Shown here: one piece after another, positions 14,366 to 14,511 of the stretch
Position numbering within the stretch: position 1 is the first letter of the stretch
Layout: every line of letters starts with the position of its first letter
Source of the DNA: JAVEVH01 sp034005145
GTDB taxonomy: Bacteria; Patescibacteriota; Dojkabacteria; SC72
Direction of reading: 5' to 3'
Assembly (NCBI GenBank): GCA_034005145.1
Contig: JAVEVH010000017.1
Span: forward strand, 1-14,511
Length of the DNA stretch: 14,511 nt
Program-made: the position numbers and the translations under genes
Notes under the pieces: model-generated
Database searches by the model: none
The model's input: only the letters and a program-made list of their open reading frames with translations
Told to the model about the DNA's origin: nothing

Positions 14366-14511
14366 ATGAGTATATCTAAAAAAATATACAAGACATCTCT
14401 ATACATGAAAGAGATATTTTCGAGAAAGAGTTTTAAGGTTTCTTTAATGCTTTTTCTTACAATATTTCTTCTATTTGGAACATTAAATGTATATGCACAA
14501 ACAGAGGAAGA
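14366..14511 (+). CDS. N-terminus of a secreted or membrane protein, cut by the right edge
   Basis: An ATG opens a frame that stays open to the window end, 48 codons plus two bases. The visible part is a basic N-terminus of about 24 residues, a hydrophobic core (about 25-39) and a likely signal peptidase site after VYA, before QTEE. This is a good signal peptide with a rather long basic region. The mature protein is not visible, so no function is given. It lies 30 bp after the cysteine-rich protein gene and probably belongs to the same surface gene run. Confidence 0.7.
   Translation, partial: MSISKKIYKTSLYMKEIFSRKSFKVSLMLFLTIFLLFGTLNVYAQTEE

Noticed and set aside
1..14511. CRISPR arrays, tRNA or rRNA genes, insertion sequences
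   Set aside because: No regularly spaced repeats, cloverleaf candidates, transposase genes or terminal inverted repeats were seen in the small intergenic gaps or the reading frames.

Overview
The window looks like chromosome from a low-GC, small-genome bacterium, most likely a member of the Candidate Phyla Radiation (Patescibacteria). This is inferred from very short intergenic gaps, an unusually short IF-2, a bare nusA-infB-rpsO-pnp core without rimP, rbfA or truB, and many one-pass membrane-anchored surface proteins next to a sortase. I cannot place it more finely from the sequence alone. The twelve complete genes read through in the standard code; eight end in TAA, four in TAG and none in TGA.

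Layout. Positions 1-2582 hold a leftward surface operon: a sortase, a membrane-anchored family-1 solute-binding protein, and a membrane-anchored secreted protein that runs off the left edge. A compact divergent promoter region (about 2593-2654) separates it from rightward dnaJ (2664-3752). A strong intrinsic terminator follows dnaJ and also lies in the leader of the information-processing block nusA, infB, rpsO and pnp (3871-9173). pnp meets a leftward methyltransferase pair (rsmE, then a NOL1/NOP2/Sun-family m5C methyltransferase) at a shared perfect 10-bp hairpin that contains the methyltransferase stop codon. From 11030 to the right edge lies a rightward series of surface genes: a small one-helix protein, a protein with a duplicated FN3-like architecture, a 12-cysteine exported protein, and the start of a signal-peptide protein.

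How the genes fit together. The middle of the window is housekeeping: chaperone, transcription factor, translation initiation, ribosomal protein, RNA decay and 16S rRNA methylation. Both flanks make cell-surface or exported proteins of mostly unknown role. The most striking theme is initiation: almost no gene has a Shine-Dalgarno sequence, and several have -10-like (sometimes full -35/-10) promoter elements placed so that transcription should begin at or within a few bases of the start codon. The one clear Shine-Dalgarno belongs to the internal gene of a stop-start overlapping pair. I see no mobile element, CRISPR array, tRNA or rRNA. No gene-free stretch exceeds 300 bases.
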